Source: Mycobacteroides saopaulense
GTDB taxonomy: Bacteria > Actinomycetota > Actinomycetes > Mycobacteriales > Mycobacteriaceae
Assembly: GCF_001456355.1 (NCBI RefSeq)
Contig: NZ_CP010271.1
Coordinates: forward strand, 4,585,176 to 4,649,175
Length of the DNA: 64,000 nucleotides
Direction of reading: 5' to 3'
Positions within the stretch are counted from its first letter, which is position 1. Every line of letters starts with the position of its first letter. The position numbers were made by a program, and so were the translations under genes. The notes under the pieces are model-generated. The model did not search any database, had not been told where the DNA came from, and was given only the letters and a program-made list of their open reading frames with translations. This document shows positions 16,909 through 25,621 of this stretch, piece by piece.

Positions 16909-17980
16909 TCTCGGCGGCGCGCGTGAACAGCTGCAGGGTCAACCCGTGCAGGTAATCTCCCACCGCCACAGGTGCTTTCCCTGCAAAGGCCCGGGCATGG
17001 GTGCCTTCCAGGATGATGCCAAGCTTGAAGCAGGCCAGCACCGTGTACCAGTCCATCGCACTCAGGTCCCGGTCCGTGCGCTCGGCGTAGTGCGCGACGA
17101 GCTCATCCGGCGTGGGTAGATTCCCGGCCTGAACCAACGCTCCGCCCAGCGAGGCATCGTCGGTCTCCGAGGGCCAGGTGGCAAGCAGCCAACCCAGGTC
17201 AAGCAGCGGGTCGCCGATGGTCGACATCTCCCAGTCCACGATGGCGGCGAGCTGCGGGCCGTCGTTGCGGAACATCATGTTGGCCAAGTGGAAGTCGCCG
17301 TGCATGATGCCCGGCTTCCACCGCGACGGCCGGTGCTGCTCAAGCCAATCCGCCACCGATTGCAGACCCGGAATGTCGGGACCGGGATACCCCTCGTGCT
17401 TGGCGTACGAGTCGAGCTCCTTGAGCCAGCGCGGTACCTGCCGCTCCAGGAAGCCGTCGGGATTGCCATAGCCGTCGAGGCCCAGCGTCTGATAATCGAG
17501 TGCGCCGAGGGCGGCGATACCGCTGACGGCCTCCAGGCCCATCTGATGCCGGATCTCTGCGTTGCCTGCGTGCAGCTCGGGCAGACTGACCGAGGCATTG
17601 AACCCGTCGACGGGTTCCATCAGGTAGAAGACAGCACCACCCAGCACCGTCTCGTCGGTACAGGCCGCGATGAGCTCCGGCGCTGGAACTCCTTGCCCGC
17701 GTAGGGCTCCCAGCAGACGCGCCTCCCGGCGGATCACATTGTTACTGGCCTCGCGCAGGTGCTTGGGGGGACGCCGGAGCACGTACTCGCGTCCACCCCG
17801 ACGGAACCGCACCATGATGTTCTGGGTCCCGCCGGTGATCGCCGCAACATCGGTGACCTCACCGCCGGGGAGCCCCTGCTCATCCATCCAACGCGAAACG
17901 ACATCGAAATCAACGCTTTTCGGGTCGACATGCTGCGGTGCCGCCAGCTGAGTTCGATGTTCTTCGCGCGAGTCGCTCAT
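16898..17980 (-). CDS. Phosphotransferase-family protein (ACAD10/11 kinase-like)
   Basis: 360 residues from ATG 17980, which overlaps the stop of the acyl-CoA dehydrogenase gene by 1 nt (TGATG). It is an aminoglycoside-phosphotransferase fold: ITGGTQNIMVRF, YVLRRPPKHLREASN (ATP-binding lysine region), the catalytic loop IMHGDFHLANMMF and the metal site IVDWEMSTIGDPLLDLGWLL. Such proteins pair with acyl-CoA dehydrogenases and are thought to phosphorylate hydroxyacyl-CoAs, as in ACAD10/11 (established for the animal enzymes). Here it is translationally coupled to a dehydrogenase, which supports that role. Confidence 0.88.
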   Translation of the reverse strand: MSDSREEHRTQLAAPQHVDPKSVDFDVVSRWMDEQGLPGGEVTDVAAITGGTQNIMVRFRRGGREYVLRRPPKHLREASNNVIRREARLLGALRGQGVPAPELIAACTDETVLGGAVFYLMEPVDGFNASVSLPELHAGNAEIRHQMGLEAVSGIAALGALDYQTLGLDGYGNPDGFLERQVPRWLKELDSYAKHEGYPGPDIPGLQSVADWLEQHRPSRWKPGIMHGDFHLANMMFRNDGPQLAAIVDWEMSTIGDPLLDLGWLLATWPSETDDASLGGALVQAGNLPTPDELVAHYAERTDRDLSAMDWYTVLACFKLGIILEGTHARAFAGKAPVAVGDYLHGLTLQLFTRAAEITG

Positions 17981-19269
17981 CACAGGTTGCCCACCCGGTG
18001 CTCGAGCCGGGCCGCCACATGAGCCCTGGCCTTCTCCGTCAGCGCCGGGATATGGCTCGGCGGGAAGAGCCCCTCGTACGGGGTGTAGTCCTTGAGGACC
18101 TCCTTGGCGATGGTGATCTTGTGTACCTCGGTCGGTCCGTCGACCAGACCCATCACCTCCGAGTACAGGAACATCTTGGCCAGCGGCATCTCCTCGGACA
18201 CCCCCAGCGAGCCGTGCAGGTGCAGCGCACGCTGAGCCACATCGTGCATGACCTTCGGCATGGCGGCCTTGATGGCCGCGATGTCCTTGCGCACCTTGAG
18301 GTAATCCTGGTGCTTGTCGATCAACCACGCGGTGCGCAGCACCAACAGACGGAAGGACTCCATCTCGATCCAGCTGTCGGCGATGCGCTCCTGTGTCATC
18401 TGTAGTTTGGCGATGGTGCCTCCGCGCGCCTCACGGCTGATGACACGCTCACACATCATGTCGAAGGCCTTGCGCACCTGAGCCACCGTGCGCATGGCGT
18501 GGTGTACGCGGCCGCCACCGAGCCGGGTCTGCGCGATCGCGAACGCCGCCCCCTCGGCGCCCAGCATGTTCTCCGCGGGGATGCGCGCATTGGTGAATCG
18601 GGTGTAGGCCTCGTCCTCGCTGAACCCGTGCACGGTGATGTTCCTGACGATCTCGACACCCGGGGCGTTCGGGTCGACGATGAACATCGACATCCCCTGA
18701 TAGGGGCTCACGTCGGGATTGGTGACGGCCATGACGATCCAGAATGCGGCGTGCCGTGCTTCGGAGTTGAACCACTTCTCGCCGTTGAGGATCCACTCGT
18801 CGCCGTCGCGTACTGCGGTGGTCTTGAACAGCGTGGGATCCGATCCGCCCTGCGGCTCGGTCATCACGTAGCACGAGCCGATGTCGCCGTCCATCAACGG
18901 CTGCAGATACTTGGCCTTCTGTGCCTCGGTGCCGAAGTGCGCGAGAATCTCCGCGTTACCGGTGTCGGGCGCCTGGCATCCGAAGATCGACGGGCCCCAG
19001 ACCGACCGTCCCAAGATCTCGTTGAGCAGCGCGAGCTTGAGTTGCCCGTACCCCGGGCCGCCAAGTTCCGGTCCCAGGTGGCAGGCCCACAGGCCCCGGC
19101 GCTTGACCTCTTCCTTGAGCGGACGCACGTACTCCATGGCTTCGGTGTCCGACTTGTCGTACGGGTTGAGGAATACGTAGTCGAGGGGCTCGACCTCGGT
19201 GCGGACGAACTCCTCGGCCCAGTCCAGCAGCTCCTGGTACTCGGGGTCGGTTTCGAAATCCCATGCCAT
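17980..19269 (-). CDS. Acyl-CoA dehydrogenase
   Basis: 429 residues from ATG 19269, one base after the TetR stop. It has the ACAD signatures CYVMTEPQGGSDPTLFKT, DEWILNGEKWFNSEARHA, RLGGGRVHHAMRTVAQ and the C-terminal LHGSLGVSEEMPLAKMFLYSE. It belongs to the long ACAD10/11-type subgroup (GPELGGPGYGQ, HFGTEAQKAKYLQPL). It oxidises an acyl-CoA to the enoyl-CoA with FAD. With the kinase-like partner downstream and the SDR upstream it probably processes a hydroxylated or branched acyl substrate. Confidence 0.92.
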   Translation of the reverse strand: MAWDFETDPEYQELLDWAEEFVRTEVEPLDYVFLNPYDKSDTEAMEYVRPLKEEVKRRGLWACHLGPELGGPGYGQLKLALLNEILGRSVWGPSIFGCQAPDTGNAEILAHFGTEAQKAKYLQPLMDGDIGSCYVMTEPQGGSDPTLFKTTAVRDGDEWILNGEKWFNSEARHAAFWIVMAVTNPDVSPYQGMSMFIVDPNAPGVEIVRNITVHGFSEDEAYTRFTNARIPAENMLGAEGAAFAIAQTRLGGGRVHHAMRTVAQVRKAFDMMCERVISREARGGTIAKLQMTQERIADSWIEMESFRLLVLRTAWLIDKHQDYLKVRKDIAAIKAAMPKVMHDVAQRALHLHGSLGVSEEMPLAKMFLYSEVMGLVDGPTEVHKITIAKEVLKDYTPYEGLFPPSHIPALTEKARAHVAARLEHRVGNL

Positions 19270-19270
19270 A

Positions 19271-19924
19271 TCAGTCACTTCCTGTCGGTTGGGGTTCAAT
19301 CGGACTGTTAACCTGGACACCGTCCAAAACCATGTCGGCAATGCGCTTGGCGATCTGTGCCGGGCTCTTGCCCTCGGCGCGGTACCAAACCGCCACCATG
19401 TTGAGCATGCCGAGGATTGCGTTGGTCACCACGTGATCGGCCGTGCGGAACACCCCGGCGTCGTGGCCCTCGTCGAGAACACGCTGCCAGCAGCGCTGCA
19501 ACTCATCGCGCAATCCCTGCAGTTCCGCGGCACGCTCTCCGGTCAATGCGGAGCCGTCACGGACCTGGATGGCGACCTGCTTGCGGTGTTTGACGATGAG
19601 GATGACATAGGAGCCGATCAGGGTGCGCAGCCGCTTGGCCGGCGGAGTGTTCATTCCGGCGATATGTACTGCCTCGGTGAGCATCTCGTCGATGTAGCTG
19701 CGCAGGATCTCCCAGAGCAGTTCCTCTTTTGACCCGATGTGGTAGTACAACGCTCCGCCGCGCACACCGGCCGCCGTTCCTATCTCGGCCACCCCTGTAG
19801 CATGAAATCCTTTGTCTGCAAAGAGCTCTGTGGCAACATCCATGATCCGCCGACGCGTCGCCGCGGCATCCCCATCGGATGCCGGTGGGCGTCCTCGGCG
19901 CGGTTTCGCGCTGGCCTCGGTCAC
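19271..19924 (-). CDS. TetR-family regulator of the SDR/ACAD/kinase operon
   Basis: 217 residues. The N-terminal helix-turn-helix reads RRRIMDVATELFADKGFHATGVAEIGTAAGVRGGALYYHIGSKEELLWEIL. The C-terminal ligand domain is all-helical (HRKQVAIQVRDGSALTGERAAELQGLRDELQRCW). It is the second gene of a four-gene operon and overlaps the SDR gene by 4 nt (ATGA). The palindrome 17 bp before the SDR start is the likely operator, so the protein probably represses its own operon until an acyl-CoA-type ligand is present (inference). Confidence 0.92.
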   Translation of the reverse strand: MTEASAKPRRGRPPASDGDAAATRRRIMDVATELFADKGFHATGVAEIGTAAGVRGGALYYHIGSKEELLWEILRSYIDEMLTEAVHIAGMNTPPAKRLRTLIGSYVILIVKHRKQVAIQVRDGSALTGERAAELQGLRDELQRCWQRVLDEGHDAGVFRTADHVVTNAILGMLNMVAVWYRAEGKSPAQIAKRIADMVLDGVQVNSPIEPQPTGSD

Positions 19925-20658
19925 GCGATACCACCGTCGAGACGGATCGTGGTTCCCGTGCAGTAGGCCGACGCTTCGCTCGCGAGATACAGTGCCGCGC
20001 CGACGATGTCCTCTGGTTCACCGATGCGCCGCAGCGGAATGCTGGGCAGCAGCGCCTCGGCGAAGCCCTCCGGCCATGCCGCGGCGATGTCTGTGTTGAA
20101 CAGCCCGCACTGAATCGTGTTGGCACGCACGGACGGACCGAACGTGTGGGCCAGGCCAAGTGTCAGATTGCTGAGCCCCGCCTTCGCCGCGGCGTAGGGA
20201 ATGGCCGTCGCATCGGGGCGCACCGCCTCGATGGAACTGATGTTGATGATCGAACCGCCCTCCCCCGCAGCCATCTTGGTGGCGATCAAGGCGGACAAGC
20301 GGAACGGACCCTTCAGGTTGACCCCGATGACCTTGTCGAACAACGCTTCCGATACCTGGTCGACACTGGGGTACAACGGGGACAACCCGGCGTTGTTCAC
20401 CAACACATCGACGCGGCCGAACTCGCGGTACACGGTCTCGACCAGCTCATCGCACTGCTCCCAGGAGCTGACGTTGCACGCGACCGGAAGCGCACGACGG
20501 CCGTGCTCCGCCTCCACCTTGGCGGCCAGCTCATTGCAGGAATCGATCTTGCGACTGGCGATCACCACGTCGGCACCATGGGCGGCGAATGCCTGCACCA
20601 TCGCCCGTCCCAGACCGCGACTTCCACCGGTGACGACGACGACCTTGTCCTGCAGCAT
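19921..20658 (-). CDS. Short-chain dehydrogenase/reductase
   Basis: 245 residues. Cofactor motif TGGSRGLGRA near residue 10, NNAGLS at about 90, the catalytic Ser region INISSIE, and Tyr/Lys in IPYAAAKAGL. The C-terminal GEPEDIVGAALYLASEASAYCTGTTIRLDGGIA is a classical SDR ending. The ASRK motif after beta-2 fits NADP or NAD use and does not settle it. First gene of the operon, with AGGAGG ahead of ATG 20658. Likely oxidises a hydroxyacyl or alcohol intermediate handled by the downstream dehydrogenase and kinase. Confidence 0.92.
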   Translation of the reverse strand: MLQDKVVVVTGGSRGLGRAMVQAFAAHGADVVIASRKIDSCNELAAKVEAEHGRRALPVACNVSSWEQCDELVETVYREFGRVDVLVNNAGLSPLYPSVDQVSEALFDKVIGVNLKGPFRLSALIATKMAAGEGGSIINISSIEAVRPDATAIPYAAAKAGLSNLTLGLAHTFGPSVRANTIQCGLFNTDIAAAWPEGFAEALLPSIPLRRIGEPEDIVGAALYLASEASAYCTGTTIRLDGGIA

Positions 20659-20674
20659 GCACGGCCTCCTGGAT

Positions 20675-20696
20675 TAATGTGGCGATCGCTACATTA
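20675..20696. promoter_or_regulatory. TetR operator, 22-bp palindrome
   Basis: TAATGT (20675-20680) and ACATTA (20691-20696) flank GGCGATCGCT; all positions pair except the G/T pair next to the arms. It lies 17 bp upstream of the SDR start and before the ribosome site, where a repressor would block the promoter. Confidence 0.65.
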
Positions 20697-20736
20697 AAGA
20701 TCCGATGCCGCCGGCGCAAGAGGCGGCGGTCGCCGA

Positions 20737-21417
20737 CTAACGGGAGAGCTTGTCCAGCAACAGCGTGAACATCGCCTCGCTCTTGTCGTCCTTGGGATCG
20801 AGACGGCAGAACATCACCGAGGCCACGTAATTCGCGCGCTGGCGGGCCACCAGCCGGCACGACCACGGCGAGCCGTCCGTACTGCGAGTCCAGTTCACCT
20901 CGTCCTGACCGCTGTGCACAATGCTCAGCGTCCAGCGCTCTTCGATGCTGCCCACCGAGGTCACCCCGTGCACTCCGTCGCATCTGGACATTCGTTGGGC
21001 GAACTGTTCGAACTGTTGACTTGCCGAGCTGGCGGTCTCGAAGACGATGAGCGCCGTGCCCACCGTGTGCCGTCGTACCCTTCCGACGGTCTGGGCGTAT
21101 GCCTGGATACGGGCCGCGCCGAAGCTCAGGTACTGCTGCCGTGTGGCCAACGAATACCCGTACGCACAATCTGACACCGTGTTGGCCGTCGACAACACCG
21201 TCTCGAGCGCCGGGATGGTCTTGACGTCCGTAAGGTCCGCTACCGCCCGCACGTCCGATGCCGACAACAGCCGGTCTTCCAGATCGGCCTGTCGAGGCGG
21301 CAGTACCGGGTACAGCTTATCCACTGCGGACGGGGCGGCCGCGTCACCCGCGATCGCGTGGGTACAGGAAGTCAGCAGTGCCGCCGTGCTCAGCACGATG
21401 ATTGGTACCCAGCGCAT
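20737..21417 (-). CDS. PknH-type sensor-domain lipoprotein (LppH-like)
   Basis: 226 residues from ATG 21417 (MRWVPIIVLSTAALLTSC). The lipobox LTSC places the mature protein on the outer face of the membrane. The rest is one PknH-like extracellular sensor domain: LLSASDVRAVADL, four paired-looking cysteines (VSDCAYGYS, MSRCDGV, WSCRL, MFCRL) and RQRANYVASVMFCRLDP. In mycobacteria this domain also occurs as stand-alone lipoproteins. The ATG overlaps the stop of a truncated paralogue just upstream (TAATG), so the pair once formed a tandem. The ligand is unknown. Confidence 0.85.
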   Translation of the reverse strand: MRWVPIIVLSTAALLTSCTHAIAGDAAAPSAVDKLYPVLPPRQADLEDRLLSASDVRAVADLTDVKTIPALETVLSTANTVSDCAYGYSLATRQQYLSFGAARIQAYAQTVGRVRRHTVGTALIVFETASSASQQFEQFAQRMSRCDGVHGVTSVGSIEERWTLSIVHSGQDEVNWTRSTDGSPWSCRLVARQRANYVASVMFCRLDPKDDKSEAMFTLLLDKLSR

Positions 21418-21575
21418 TATCGCGACTCCGAGAGCTTCTGCCTCAGTCGATCCAGCACATCGCCCGCCTTGTTGTCTGAACCGTGGGTGCAGAACATCGA
21501 CGATGCCACAAAGTTGGCCCGCTGACGCGCAGCCATGTAACAGGTCCAGCTCGAGTTGATGACACTGCGGCCACA
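21418..21575 (-). pseudogene. 3' remnant of a PknH-type sensor lipoprotein
   Basis: Just upstream of the intact gene one frame reads SSWTCYMAARQRANFVASSMFC and ends DVLDRLRQKLSESR, then a stop at 21417-21419. It aligns with PWSCRLVARQRANYVASVMFC and LLLDKLSR of the intact protein. Only about 50 codons remain; signal peptide and most of the domain are gone. The bkdC 3' end lies directly upstream, so a deletion probably joined bkdC to this remnant. Confidence 0.7.
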
Positions 21576-21594
21576 CGCCGCCGCATCGACTCCT

Positions 21595-22911
21595 CTAAAC
21601 CACCAGGGCCATCCGCGGGTCGGTGAGCATCGCACCCAGATCCGCGAGGAATTTCGACCCCTGCTCGCCGTCCACCAGCCGGTGATCGAACGACAGCGCC
21701 AGCGTCGTGACGTCGCGAACCGCGAGCTCGCCGTCCACCACCCACGGGCGCTTGGCGACCGAACCCAGCGCCAAGATCGCGGCCTCACCCGGATTGATGA
21801 TCGGAGTACCGGCGTCGACGCCGAACACCCCGATGTTGGTCAGGGTGAACGTCCCACCGCTCATGTCGGCAGGGGCGGTCTTGCCCTCCCGCGCTGTTGT
21901 CGCCAACTGCGCGAGGGCACCCGCCAGCTCCCGCAACGACATCGTGTTGGCGCTCTTGATGTTCGGCACCACCAGCCCACGCGCGGTGGCGGCTGCCACA
22001 CCGAGGTGTACGTAGTGCTTCACGACGATCTCGCCGGCCTGCTCGTCCCAGGCGGAGTTGAGCGAGGGATGCGACCGCAGCGTCAACAGCACCATCCGTG
22101 CCACCAGGGTGGTCGGCGTGAGTTTGAGGTCGGGATACCTCACCTTCAACTCCGCCAACAGCTCCATCGTCGCGGTCATGTCCACGGTCAGGAATTCGGT
22201 GACATGCGGTGCCGTGAAGGCACTGCGCACCATCGCGGCGGCCGTGTGCTTGCGAACGCCCGCGATCGGAATGCGGGTCTCGGCGCCGGCGGGAGCCGCC
22301 GCACCGGCGATATCCGATGCCGCGGCGGGGGTGTGGGGTTCGGGCTGCGGCGCCCTCGCGGTGAGGCTGCGCGTGTAGGCCTCCACGTCTTGCCGGGTGA
22401 TGCTGCCGCCGATCCCCGTGCCACTGATCAGTTCGAGAGTCACGCCGAGCTCGGCGGCCAGCTTACGGACCGACGGTTTCGCCGGGACCCTCTCCGGCGA
22501 CGGTTGTGTCACCGCAGCCGGTTGAACAGTCTCGGGTTCAGGGGCTTCCGTCTGTTCCACGAGCGCGAGTGCCGCCGCACCGGATGCCGTGCGTCGCCGA
22601 CGACGGGTGGCGCCGCTGGATTCCGACGGCCCGTAGCCGACAAGGTTGGCGGGCCCGTCCGGTTCGGCGCCGGCCACCTCGATGGAGATCAGCGGTGCCC
22701 CCACCGCCAGCGTCGAGTTCTCGGCCGCCTCCAATGCCACCACCGTGCCCTCGTACGGGGACGGCAGCTCGACCATCGCCTTGGCGGTCTCGACGTCGGC
22801 GAGCACTTGGTTCAGCTTCACCTCGTCGCCGACCTTCACCTTCCAGGCGATCAGGTCCGCCTCGGTGAGGCCCTCTCCGAGATCGGGGAGCAAAAACTGT
22901 TTGACTGCCAT
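21595..22911 (-). CDS. bkdC: Dihydrolipoamide acyltransferase E2, branched-chain type
   Basis: 438 residues. The lipoyl domain at the N-terminus holds the lipoyl lysine K44 in DVETAKAMVE. A linker with an RRRRR run follows, then the peripheral-subunit-binding domain (residues about 145-180, VRKLAAELGVTLELISGTGIGG) and the catalytic domain ending in DHRLVDGEQG (H410, D414). It transfers the branched acyl group to CoA. It is the third gene of bkdA-bkdB-bkdC, 16 bp after bkdB. In M. tuberculosis the equivalent (Rv2495c) uses the shared Lpd as E3; no E3 is seen here. Confidence 0.93.
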   Translation of the reverse strand: MAVKQFLLPDLGEGLTEADLIAWKVKVGDEVKLNQVLADVETAKAMVELPSPYEGTVVALEAAENSTLAVGAPLISIEVAGAEPDGPANLVGYGPSESSGATRRRRRTASGAAALALVEQTEAPEPETVQPAAVTQPSPERVPAKPSVRKLAAELGVTLELISGTGIGGSITRQDVEAYTRSLTARAPQPEPHTPAAASDIAGAAAPAGAETRIPIAGVRKHTAAAMVRSAFTAPHVTEFLTVDMTATMELLAELKVRYPDLKLTPTTLVARMVLLTLRSHPSLNSAWDEQAGEIVVKHYVHLGVAAATARGLVVPNIKSANTMSLRELAGALAQLATTAREGKTAPADMSGGTFTLTNIGVFGVDAGTPIINPGEAAILALGSVAKRPWVVDGELAVRDVTTLALSFDHRLVDGEQGSKFLADLGAMLTDPRMALVV

Positions 22912-22927
22912 GGATTTCGCACCCCTC

Positions 22928-23905
22928 CTAGGCGGCGATGGCGCGGTCGACGGCGTCCATCACCCGCTCCGCATCGGGCAGGTAGTGATGCTCCACCTTG
23001 TTGGCCGGATACGGAAGGGCGAAGCCGCCGACCCGCAGCACCGGCGCCTCCAGGTGATAGAAGCACCGCTCGGTGATGCGCGCCGCGATCTCGGCACCCA
23101 GCCCCATGAACACCGACGCCTCGTGAACCACCACCAGCCGCCCGGTCTTACGCACCGACGCCTCCAGGGTGTCGAAGTCGACCGGCGAGAGCGAACGCAG
23201 ATCCACCACCTCGATCGACATACCCTCCGCGGCAGCCATCTCCGCGGCGGTGGAGGCTACCGCGACCATCGGACCGTATGCGGCGACGGTGACCGCCGTG
23301 CCCGGCCGGACGATACGCGCGGACGACAGGGGCAGCGGGTCCACCGTTTCGGTATCGACCTCGCCCTTCTCCCAGTATCGGCGCTTGGGTTCGAAGAAGA
23401 CCACCGGATCGTCGCAGGCGACGGACTGGCGGATCATGTCGTACGCATCCTGCGGTGAACTGCAGGACACCACTCGCAGACCGGCGGTGTGCGCGAAATA
23501 CGCCTCCGGTGACTCCGAATGGTGTTCCACCGCACCGATTCCGCCACCGAACGGGATGCGGATGGTCAACGGCATGCCCACCGCACCCTTGGTGCGATAG
23601 TGCAACTTGGCCACCTGGCTGACGATCTGGTCGAAGGCCGGGTAGACAAATCCGTCGAACTGGATCTCGCACACCGGCCGGTATCCGCGCATGGCCAAAC
23701 CGACAGCGGTGCCGATGATTCCGGATTCGGCCAGCGGGGTGTCGATGACGCGGTGGTCGCCGAAATCCTTCTGCAGCCCATCGGTGACCCGGAAGACGCC
23801 GCCGAGCTTGCCGACATCCTCTCCCATGACGATCACCTTGTCGTCATCTTCCAGGGCCGCACGCAATCCCGCGTTCAGGGCACCGGACATGGTCATTCTG
23901 GTCAT
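22928..23905 (-). CDS. bkdB: 2-oxoisovalerate dehydrogenase E1 beta subunit
   Basis: 325 residues. Signatures of E1 beta: DDDKVIVMGEDVGKLGGVFRVTDGLQKDFG, DTPLAESGIIGTAVGLAMRGYRPV, and the loop RIPFGGGIGAVEHHSES with the active-site histidine region. It pairs with BkdA to decarboxylate branched-chain 2-oxo acids, products of Val, Leu and Ile transamination. The start overlaps the bkdA stop by 4 nt (ATGA), consistent with stoichiometric heterotetramer assembly. Length is normal. Confidence 0.94.
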   Translation of the reverse strand: MTRMTMSGALNAGLRAALEDDDKVIVMGEDVGKLGGVFRVTDGLQKDFGDHRVIDTPLAESGIIGTAVGLAMRGYRPVCEIQFDGFVYPAFDQIVSQVAKLHYRTKGAVGMPLTIRIPFGGGIGAVEHHSESPEAYFAHTAGLRVVSCSSPQDAYDMIRQSVACDDPVVFFEPKRRYWEKGEVDTETVDPLPLSSARIVRPGTAVTVAAYGPMVAVASTAAEMAAAEGMSIEVVDLRSLSPVDFDTLEASVRKTGRLVVVHEASVFMGLGAEIAARITERCFYHLEAPVLRVGGFALPYPANKVEHHYLPDAERVMDAVDRAIAA

Positions 23906-24981
23906 GATGCGATCCCTTCATCCTCAAAGCCCGCCAGGTACTCCATGTAGTCGCGCCGTTCCGCCGCGACAAGCGAATGCGGTTCCGCGTAAACGTGATT
24001 GAACATGTCTGCCGCAGTCGGTTCGATGGTGCCGAGGCATCCGGCGCGCAGTTCCGCGGCTACCTCGTCTGCCCTGGCCGCGATGCGCTGCTTCTCCGAA
24101 TCCGGTAAGGCTCCCCGCGCCTGCAGGTACTTCTCGACCCGTGCTAGCGGATCCTTGGCCCGCCACTCGTCCAACTCGGCGGCGTTGCGGTACTTGGTCG
24201 GGTCGTCGGAGGTGGTGTGCGGTCCCATCCGGTAGGTGACGGCTTCGATGAGGGTCGGTCCGCTGCCCTCACGGGCACGTCGCAATGCCGCGCGGGTAGC
24301 GGCCATCACCGCCAGCACGTCATTGCCGTCGACCTGGATACCCGGGACACCGAATCCGCTCCCGCGCGCGGCCAAGGGCAGATGACTCTGCACCCTGACC
24401 GGCTCGCTGATGGCCCACTGGTTGTTCTGGCAGAAGAAGACCACGGGCGCACCGAAGCTCGACGCGAAGGCGAAGGCCTCGGAGACGTCGCCCTGGCTGG
24501 TCGCTCCATCGCCGAAGTACGCGATGACGGCGGTGTCCGATCCGTCGAACTTGACTCCCATGGCGTAACCCGTGGCGTGCAGTGACTGTGCACCGACGAT
24601 GATCGCGGGTGCGGTGATGTTGTGGTCGCGCGGATTCCACCCTGATTGTGTTGAACCACGCCAGAACTGGAGCATCGCGGTGGGCTCGATGCCGCGACAG
24701 TAGGCGACGCCGTGCTCGCGGAAACTGGTGAAGGCAAAATCGTCGTGCTTGAGCGCGCGCGCAGAACCGACCTGCGCGGCCTCCTGCCCCAGCAGCGGCG
24801 CCCAGAGCGCGAGTTCACCCTGACGCTGTAGGGCCGTGGCCTCGTTGTCGATGCGGCGGACCACCACCATGTCCTCGTACAACGCCCGCAGCTGGCCGTC
24901 GTCGACGTCGGCGACCAGCGGCGAGTACGCCGGATTCTCGACCCGATTGCCGTCCGGATCGAGGAGCTGGATGGTTTCCAT
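23902..24981 (-). CDS. bkdA: 2-oxoisovalerate dehydrogenase E1 alpha subunit
   Basis: 359 residues from ATG 24981, chosen because a GCGAGG ribosome site precedes it and METIQLLDPDG aligns with known starts; in-frame starts at 25008 and 25044 are alternatives. Thiamine-diphosphate motif GDGATSQGDVSEAFAFASSFGAPVVFF..NNQWAIS and the E1 alpha signature VDGNDVLAVMAATRAALRRAREGSGPTLIEAVTYRMGPHTTSDD. First gene of the bkdABC operon, divergent from an Lrp-type gene. Feeds isobutyryl-, isovaleryl- and 2-methylbutyryl-CoA to metabolism. Confidence 0.93.
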   Translation of the reverse strand: METIQLLDPDGNRVENPAYSPLVADVDDGQLRALYEDMVVVRRIDNEATALQRQGELALWAPLLGQEAAQVGSARALKHDDFAFTSFREHGVAYCRGIEPTAMLQFWRGSTQSGWNPRDHNITAPAIIVGAQSLHATGYAMGVKFDGSDTAVIAYFGDGATSQGDVSEAFAFASSFGAPVVFFCQNNQWAISEPVRVQSHLPLAARGSGFGVPGIQVDGNDVLAVMAATRAALRRAREGSGPTLIEAVTYRMGPHTTSDDPTKYRNAAELDEWRAKDPLARVEKYLQARGALPDSEKQRIAARADEVAAELRAGCLGTIEPTAADMFNHVYAEPHSLVAAERRDYMEYLAGFEDEGIAS

Positions 24982-25131
24982 GCCTACCTCGCTAACGAAG
25001 TGATGCATCGCCTGTACGTGACCGTCACCTGTTCGGTGTGTCATGACTCACAGTGCATCAGATAGTCATACTGCGCAACCGATGCGTGTCGGATTGAGCA
25101 TTCTGCCTGAATTTTGACGTTCAATATGTGC

Positions 25132-25147
25132 GATACTGCGCGCTATG
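25132..25147 (+). promoter_or_regulatory. Leaderless-type -10 element of the Lrp gene
   Basis: GATACT (25132-25137), 7 nt, then ATG 25145. It lies in the 163-bp divergent region shared with bkdA. Confidence 0.45.
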
Positions 25148-25618
25148 ACCACTCTGGATGCCACCGATGCGAAGTTGTTACTGGCGCTCACGCAAACTCC
25201 CCGCGCATCCGGCGTCGAGCTGGCGCAGCGACTGAACCTGTCGCGCAACACCGTGCAGGCGCGGCTCACCCGCTGGGATCAGCACGAGGCGCTGGCCGGA
25301 ATTGACCACCAGATCGTGCCGCGGGCAATGGGCTATCCGATGACGGCCTACGTCACCGCGCGCATCGACCAGCACCAGTTGGCAGCCATCGGGGTGGCCC
25401 TGGCCGACGTACCGGAGGTGGTGCAGGTGCACGGCCTGGCCGGCGCCGACGATCTGATGATCAAGGTGGTGGCCGTCGACAGCGATGACCTGTACCGGAT
25501 CGCCGGAAACATTCTCGACATCCCCGGCATCACCAGGACGTCGATCGCCATCGCCATGCACGAGTTGGTGGCGTTCCGGATGACGCCGCTGCTGCGCCGG
25601 CTCGCCGGGCAAGAGTGA
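25145..25618 (+). CDS. Lrp/AsnC-family regulator of the bkd operon
   Basis: 157 residues. Helix-turn-helix LDATDAKLLLALTQTPRASGVELAQRLNLSRNTVQARLTRW, then a RAM ligand domain (TAYVTARIDQHQLAAIGVALADVPEVVQVHGLAGADDLMIKVVAVDSDDLYRI). It is transcribed away from bkdABC across 163 bp, the usual layout for BkdR-type control by branched-chain amino acids (inference). The leaderless-type promoter suggests direct start-codon initiation. It matches the single-domain Lrp length. Confidence 0.92.
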   Translation: MTTLDATDAKLLLALTQTPRASGVELAQRLNLSRNTVQARLTRWDQHEALAGIDHQIVPRAMGYPMTAYVTARIDQHQLAAIGVALADVPEVVQVHGLAGADDLMIKVVAVDSDDLYRIAGNILDIPGITRTSIAIAMHELVAFRMTPLLRRLAGQE

Positions 25619-25621
25619 GGA

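Noticed and set aside
14577..16955. 792-codon + strand frame over the LLM and permease genes
   Set aside because: Runs antisense to the LLM gene and in a wrong frame of the permease; Arg-rich shadow.
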